10,573 nt of DNA from Verrucomicrobiales bacterium (GTDB taxonomy: Bacteria > Verrucomicrobiota > Verrucomicrobiia > Verrucomicrobiales > DEV007). Positions 6,981 through 10,573 of this stretch are shown here, piece by piece (positions within the stretch are counted from its first letter, which is position 1; each line of letters starts with the position of its first letter). Both the position numbers and the translations under genes were made by a program. The stretch spans positions 7,727 to 18,299 of the forward strand of contig PAPL01000049.1 in assembly GCA_002708885.1 (NCBI GenBank). Reading direction: 5' to 3'. The notes under the pieces were generated by a model. The model saw nothing but the letters and a program-made list of their open reading frames with translations, did no database searches and had not been told where the DNA came from.

Positions 6981-7568
6981 CTAGTCTCGCGTTTCAGCAT
7001 AGCTATCAAACCAAAGATACGCGAACGGCGTCTTGCTTTTCGGACGGAGCATTGACGAATCCGTTGGAGCATCTGAATTCTGCCACCACCGGCTTGACTT
7101 TGAATCAGTGACTTCTCCTCCGATGATTTGACCAGAGTGAATTTCCACAGCGACCATTAAATCACGCGGGTTAGGCTTTTTGCCTTTGCCGTAAATCCGA
7201 GCCAACGAATTAGGAGACAAGAACACGCATGAACGGAGAGTTTCACCCTTTGGTAAGTCAACATGATTAACGGTGGCCGTGTACAACTTTTTATATTTGG
7301 GCTGAGCTGATTTTGGAAGCACAAAGAACCTCACTTCAACGGCCTCAATGAATTCATCACGAGATGTGGAATCCAATCTGAATGCAACGTCAATCTGGAG
7401 CCAATCTTTTCTTTCACCTTTTGGCTCCTTGATACCGCTTCCCACCTCAAAGTCCGGACTCTTGGCAGCAGAGACGGTCGGCTTACTGACCATGGCCTTT
7501 TGAGCAAGCGCGCTATAATTAAAAACTGTCAGAAGGATACAGGTAAGAATGATTACTGAATTTTTCAT
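6981..7568 (-). CDS. Amuc_1102-like exported pilus-system protein
   Basis: This 195-residue protein is the first gene of the operon and matches Amuc_1102 in position, size class and architecture. I choose the ATG at 7568. It starts a clear signal peptide (MKNSVIILTCILLTVFNYSALA, residues 1-22, cleavage likely after ALA). The longer reading frame back to 7676 adds 36 residues with no signal character, and its own start overlaps the candidate -10 box. The mature part begins QKAMVSKP. It is rich in beta-strand-like segments (WLQIDVAFRLDS, FIEAVEVRFFVLP, LYTATVNHVDLPKGE, DLMVAVEIHSGQIIGGE) and ends in a conserved-looking YLWFDSYAETRD, suggesting one beta-sandwich domain. No membrane anchor remains after cleavage, so it should be periplasmic or surface-associated. 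Its biochemical function is unknown. It is not a typical pilin: I see no prepilin peptidase site of the G-F-T-x-x-E kind. Confidence 0.82.
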   Translation of the reverse strand: MKNSVIILTCILLTVFNYSALAQKAMVSKPTVSAAKSPDFEVGSGIKEPKGERKDWLQIDVAFRLDSTSRDEFIEAVEVRFFVLPKSAQPKYKKLYTATVNHVDLPKGETLRSCVFLSPNSLARIYGKGKKPNPRDLMVAVEIHSGQIIGGEVTDSKSSRWWQNSDAPTDSSMLRPKSKTPFAYLWFDSYAETRD

Positions 7569-7598
7569 ATTAACAGAATGGAAATATTTTTGTGTGTA

Positions 7599-7620
7599 TT
7601 GTTCTACCGGAACAGAACAA
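7599..7620. promoter_or_regulatory. Inverted repeat in the leader of the pilus-like operon
   Basis: A perfect 7-bp inverted repeat, TTGTTCT, eight bases, AGAACAA, lies 31 bases upstream of the first start codon. If the promoter at 7676-7705 is right, it sits in the 5' untranslated region, so it could be an RNA hairpin or a dimeric-repressor operator. A second, overlapping pairing of GTTC (7601-7604) with GAAC (7610-7613) is also possible. No known regulator site is recognised. Confidence 0.45.
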
Positions 7621-7675
7621 ATTAGAGGTGATTTAAGGAGTTTATGTGGGGGTGAAGTGAATAGCCGATTTTCCA

Positions 7676-7705
7676 ACTATAATCAAGATATCATTATAAA
7701 ATCAA
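7676..7705 (-). promoter_or_regulatory. Candidate sigma-70 promoter of the pilus-like operon
   Basis: On the minus strand TTGATT (7705-7700), an 18-base spacer and TATAGT (7681-7676) resemble -35 and -10 boxes and would give a leader of roughly 100 bases before the ATG at 7568. An alternative -10, TATAAT (7698-7693), lies within the spacer. The region is AT-rich, so one of these is likely real but the exact start is uncertain. Confidence 0.45.
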
Positions 7706-7718
7706 GTAATCAGAGCCC

Positions 7719-7736
7719 TAATCGAAAATCCGATTA
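7719..7736. promoter_or_regulatory. Short inverted repeat upstream of the operon promoter
   Basis: TAATCG (7719-7724), six bases, CGATTA (7731-7736) is a perfect 6-bp inverted repeat. It lies 13 bases upstream of the candidate -35 box of the pilus-like operon, a position suited to an activator or repressor site. The short length and AT-rich surroundings make chance occurrence quite possible. Confidence 0.25.
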
Positions 7737-7746
7737 TAAAAAATAT

Positions 7747-7767
7747 AAAAAAACTTAGGATTCTAAG
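7747..7767 (-). terminator. Weak terminator after the sugar transferase gene
   Basis: On the minus strand CTTAG (7767-7763), loop AATC, CTAAG (7758-7754) is followed by seven T residues (complement of 7747-7753), 39 bases past the transferase stop. The stem is only 5 bp and AT-rich, so termination would be inefficient and some readthrough into the pilus-like operon is possible. Confidence 0.45.
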
Positions 7768-7805
7768 ATTATTTATAAAATTAATCGTTGTGAACAATCA
7801 AGCAA

Positions 7806-9200
7806 TTATCTTGCTCCCCTCTTAAATAGAACCGCAGGCACTGTTCTTATAAGAATCTTCAAATCGAGCCATAATGACCATCCATCGATATAGCCCAGAT
7901 CAAGTTTTACCCAATCATCGAAACTCGTTATTTCACTCCTCCCTGAGATCTGCCACAGGCAAGTAATGCCCGGCTTCATACTGAGGCGTCGACGATGAGC
8001 GGATTCTTGAATTTCCGCCACCTCATTGACCGGAAGCGGCCTCGGCCCAACTATGCTCATTTGACCCAATAAGACATTCAAGAGTTGCGGAAGCTCATCG
8101 ATGCTCCATCTACGAAGAAAGTTCCCAAAAGGAAAAACCCTTGGGTCATTTTGAATTTTAAAAACAGGCCCGCTCATTTCATTCATGGCAATTAACTCAT
8201 CTTTCTTTGCCTCGGCCTCAACTATCATCGTTCTGAACTTATACATACGAAAAGGCTTACCACTCCTACCTCCTCGCTCCTGCCTGAACAGGACTGGACC
8301 AGGGGAAGACATTTTAATACCAATCGTAGCAATAATCCAAAAAGGGAAAGTTGCTATAATAAAAAACAAAGCCAGGACCCTATCAAAGACACCCTTAACA
8401 AACATTGCCCAAGTAGCCTCAGGAGCACTTCGAAACACCATCATTGGACTTCCATCGAATGCATCAAGACTGGGCCTTGCTACTGTAGTTTCAATGAAAT
8501 CTGTAGACAACCAGACTTCGATCCCCTCAATTTCACATTCATTAACTGCGGTTTGAACTTTACCAAAACTTACATTCTTCGCGGCAAAAAAGACCCTCTT
8601 AACAGAACACTCATGCAACGACTCAACCAATTGACCTGGCTTTGATTTTTCCAAATCAATCTTCTTAACAACTCTCAACCCAAAGGAAAGATTCGAATTA
8701 ATCTTATCTTCGAAACTTTTCATCTCATCCGAATCCCCTACCAAGATAACTTCTTCTTGCCATCTGCCCAACCTGACTTGCCTCCGAATGAAAAGCTTAA
8801 GCAAGTACTCCTTACCCAAGAGCATACTCCCTCCTACCATGGTCAATAAAATCAAAAAGCCACGACTCAGGTCACCTTCACGATTGAATACAACATAACC
8901 ACCAACCAAAACCCCTATCATGACAAGTGTTTTAGCATATTGCTTCAGAGAAAGAATAATCGTCTTTTGTAATGGATGATGGTAATAACCGGTCATCTCT
9001 AGGACCAGCGGCGTGAAAGGCACCACAATAAACATGAGCCAAATGAATTCCTTCAAAGGCGGGATCTTTACACTTTCTGTCCAGATACCACCAAAATTAT
9101 CATAACGAAGCTTGTGAGAAATCCAGAATGCCACTAGAAGGACCAAACCGTCAGCGATTTGATTAAGCTTAAGATTAATTTCCTGTTTCCGCCCGAGCAT
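7806..9200 (-). CDS. Polyprenyl-phosphate sugar-1-phosphate transferase (WbaP/ExoY-type exopolysaccharide initiator)
   Basis: Enzymes of this family move a sugar-1-phosphate from a nucleotide sugar to undecaprenyl phosphate at the inner membrane, starting a capsule, O-antigen or exopolysaccharide repeat unit. The 464 residues have the long WbaP-type layout. Hydrophobic segments at about 14-29, 51-67, 89-105 and 114-128 are followed by a cytoplasmic Rossmann-like domain (VILVGDSDEM, 151-160, to about 235). A fifth membrane or re-entrant helix at about 273-296 follows FDRV. The catalytic part contains MYKFRTM (319-325), SGPVFKIQNDPRVFPFGNFLRR (343-364), the SIDELPQ motif with the Asp-Glu dyad at 368-369, MSIVGPRPLP (381-390) and PGITCLWQISGRS (410-422). 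All key blocks are intact, so it should be active; the sugar cannot be read from sequence. It stands alone: its neighbours are aroD, divergent, and the pilus-like operon, in the same direction but 237 bases away. There is no Shine-Dalgarno sequence. Confidence 0.93.
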   Translation of the reverse strand: MLGRKQEINLKLNQIADGLVLLVAFWISHKLRYDNFGGIWTESVKIPPLKEFIWLMFIVVPFTPLVLEMTGYYHHPLQKTIILSLKQYAKTLVMIGVLVGGYVVFNREGDLSRGFLILLTMVGGSMLLGKEYLLKLFIRRQVRLGRWQEEVILVGDSDEMKSFEDKINSNLSFGLRVVKKIDLEKSKPGQLVESLHECSVKRVFFAAKNVSFGKVQTAVNECEIEGIEVWLSTDFIETTVARPSLDAFDGSPMMVFRSAPEATWAMFVKGVFDRVLALFFIIATFPFWIIATIGIKMSSPGPVLFRQERGGRSGKPFRMYKFRTMIVEAEAKKDELIAMNEMSGPVFKIQNDPRVFPFGNFLRRWSIDELPQLLNVLLGQMSIVGPRPLPVNEVAEIQESAHRRRLSMKPGITCLWQISGRSEITSFDDWVKLDLGYIDGWSLWLDLKILIRTVPAVLFKRGAR

Positions 9201-9217
9201 TGATGCTTTATCTAGTT

Positions 9218-9239
9218 ACTGGTTTAATTAATAAACAGT
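9218..9239. promoter_or_regulatory. Inverted repeat in the divergent spacer between the transferase gene and aroD
   Basis: GTTTA (9222-9226), ATTAA, TAAAC (9232-9236) is a perfect 5-bp repeat. ACT and AGT extend it outward if one unpaired G at 9221 is skipped. It lies in the 84-base spacer that must hold the promoters of both divergent genes. It may be an operator or simply an AT-rich chance palindrome. Confidence 0.25.
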
Positions 9240-9284
9240 GCCGCACAGTACTTCTATGGGTAATAAAAACAAAACTTTTAAATC

Positions 9285-9989
9285 ATGAAAAAGTCAATTT
9301 CCTTGGAACGAGCAAATATTGTAATTCCTGCAGTTGACGAATATTCCTTGGACCACATCTCATCAACAGAAGATTTGGAAGAATTTGATGTTATTGAAAT
9401 ACGAATTGATCTGCTCATATCAATTCCCAATCTCGAAGAAAAGGTATCAAAAATTAATGCCCCTATTCTTCTCACTTGCAGGCACCCTGATGAAGGTGGC
9501 TCCGAAGAATTCAGGGACCCCATAAAAAGACAGAGCGCAATTTCTCCTCTGATCCAATATGCATCGGCTCTCGACGTTGAAATCAATCAGGCAGAATCCA
9601 TGCAAGAGTCACTATCACTAGCAAAGTCACAAGGGCTACTGATTGTTCTCTCTTCTCACGACTTCGCCGGAACTCCTGAAACAAAACACATTGAAAAAAA
9701 AATAACCGTAGGATACGAAAGAGGAGCTGATATTGTGAAAATTGCAACGACCACAAATCACTTCAAAGACATCTTCAATCTCATCAATGTTTTTGATTCA
9801 TTCGATTCTCATCAAATTTCACTAATGGGAATGGGCCAGCTAGGAATGGCCTCGCGCCTATTAGCGGCTCAGTGCGGATCCGTTCTGAATTACGCCGCCC
9901 TCCGATCGGCAAACGTTCCTGGGCAATGGGAGGTTAATGACTTTAAGAAGATCCTTGCAGCCGCAAAGGGAATCAGTTCAAGCTCTTAG
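9285..9989 (+). CDS. aroD: Type I 3-dehydroquinate dehydratase
   Basis: AroD dehydrates 3-dehydroquinate to 3-dehydroshikimate, the third step of the shikimate pathway to aromatic amino acids, by a Schiff-base mechanism in the cytoplasm. The 234-residue length is normal for the type I class. Active-site residues known from the Salmonella enzyme can all be placed: EIR (38-40), T-x-R with HPDEGG (R66, E70), DVE (97-99), catalytic His125 in SSHDF, Schiff-base Lys152 in GADIVKIATT, M-x-M (181-183), S-R (190-191) and PGQ (212-214). The ATG at 9285 is the first available and gives a normal N terminus (residues to 15 leading into the first strand, NIVIPAV). No Shine-Dalgarno sequence precedes it. 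It is divergent from the transferase gene. Its stop codon overlaps that of the convergent helicase gene, with no terminator between them. Confidence 0.95.
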   Translation: MKKSISLERANIVIPAVDEYSLDHISSTEDLEEFDVIEIRIDLLISIPNLEEKVSKINAPILLTCRHPDEGGSEEFRDPIKRQSAISPLIQYASALDVEINQAESMQESLSLAKSQGLLIVLSSHDFAGTPETKHIEKKITVGYERGADIVKIATTTNHFKDIFNLINVFDSFDSHQISLMGMGQLGMASRLLAAQCGSVLNYAALRSANVPGQWEVNDFKKILAAAKGISSSS

Positions 9990-10573
9990 TCCTCGATGAT
10001 TTCCACAGGAGCATTCGGCAATGCCCTAATGAATGCTTTACCGTATTGCTTAAGGAGAATCCTGTTATCTAAAATAACCACAATTCCTTGATCCGACGAT
10101 GATCGAATCAACCTGCCAACTCCTTGTCGTAACTTCAAGATCGCTTCAGGAACGGTGTATTCCAAAAAAGGATTCCCTCCCCTCTCCTCAATGGCCTCTA
10201 GCCTTGATGCCGTCAGAGGATGGTCCGGCACAGCAAATGGTATCCGCGTCACAATTACATTCGAAAGGGCCTCGCCTGGAACATCGACCCCGGCCCAAAA
10301 ACTGTCAGTTCCAAAAAGGACACTGGAAGGGTCCCGCCGAAAAGCATTTAACAGCTTATTTCTAGGCATTTTTCTTCCCTGAACTAATAGTTTATATCCC
10401 ATGCTTTGGATTCTCTCTTCAATTTTCAAAGCCACAGAATTCATTAAATTATAACTCGTAAATAATACAAAGGCTCGACCTTTTGATTTTTCCACAAAAT
10501 GTCCAATCCAGTGAATTAAGTCCGACTCGTACCCTTCGGCCCTTGGGTCCTTAATCCTTTTGACCAAATAAAT
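9986..10573 (-). CDS. dinG: DinG-family ATP-dependent DNA helicase, C-terminal part (cut by right edge)
   Basis: The visible 195 residues are the second RecA-like domain of an XPD/DinG-type superfamily 2 helicase, a group that unwinds DNA during repair and replication-transcription conflicts. Motifs, in order: FVLFTSY (motif IV region, about 10472-10451), LFGTDSFWAGVDVPG (motif V, about 10318-10274) and QGVGRLIR (motif VI with the arginine finger, 10126-10103), then GIVVILDNR, LLKQYG and a short C-terminal end typical of the family. The frame is open to the window edge, so the P-loop, DEAH box and any iron-sulphur domain lie outside. A TTG at 10567 is not needed as a start because the frame runs through it. 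The symbol is a family-level label; YoaA-like relatives share these motifs. The gene ends convergently with aroD. Confidence 0.88.
   Translation of the reverse strand: MYLVKRIKDPRAEGYESDLIHWIGHFVEKSKGRAFVLFTSYNLMNSVALKIEERIQSMGYKLLVQGRKMPRNKLLNAFRRDPSSVLFGTDSFWAGVDVPGEALSNVIVTRIPFAVPDHPLTASRLEAIEERGGNPFLEYTVPEAILKLRQGVGRLIRSSSDQGIVVILDNRILLKQYGKAFIRALPNAPVEIIED

Noticed and set aside
7549..7758. Plus-strand frame of 69 codons across the operon leader
   Set aside because: It overlaps the promoter region and the signal-peptide codons of the Amuc_1102-like gene. Its composition is that of AT-rich non-coding DNA and it has no domain.
8185..8556. Plus-strand frame of 123 codons within the sugar transferase gene
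   Set aside because: It is antisense to conserved catalytic motifs of the transferase and has no independent features.

Overview
The window looks chromosomal and most likely comes from a member of the Verrucomicrobiota. The main reason is a five-gene block whose order and products match the Amuc_1102-1101-1100-1099-1098 pilus-like locus of Akkermansia muciniphila. The start codons also lack Shine-Dalgarno sequences, which is compatible with that group. Base composition is moderate and slightly AT-rich. I see no insertion sequence, phage gene, tRNA, rRNA or CRISPR array.

Layout, left to right: (1) the 5' part of coaE (dephospho-CoA kinase) on the minus strand, cut by the left edge; (2) a strong hairpin terminator at 244-278; (3) a minus-strand operon, 7568 down to 306, encoding in transcription order an Amuc_1102-like exported protein, a PilM-like ATPase fused to a PilN-like segment, the Amuc_1100-like (PilO-like) protein, an Amuc_1099-like membrane-anchored protein with an EF-hand-type loop, and a TPR-containing secretin (Amuc_1098-like); (4) a 237-bp intergenic region with a candidate promoter and a 5'-UTR inverted repeat; (5) a minus-strand polyprenyl-phosphate sugar-1-phosphate transferase; (6) an 84-bp divergent spacer; (7) aroD (type I 3-dehydroquinate dehydratase) on the plus strand; (8) the C-terminal part of a DinG-family helicase on the minus strand, convergent with aroD and overlapping its stop codon, cut by the right edge.

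The operon can be read as the envelope-spanning part of a type IV-pilus-like machine. A cytoplasmic PilM ATPase fold is covalently joined to a PilN-like membrane protein. A PilO-like protein and a third single-pass protein probably extend into the periplasm, and the secretin forms the outer-membrane pore. No pilin, PilB/PilT motor ATPase, PilC platform protein or prepilin peptidase is in the window, so those would have to lie elsewhere. The locus is related to a described system. The less-described aspects are the PilM-PilN fusion, the calcium-loop-like motif in the Amuc_1099-like protein, the glycine-repeat insertion in the secretin and the regulatory palindromes.

There is no gene-free stretch longer than 300 bases; the largest gap is 7569-7805.
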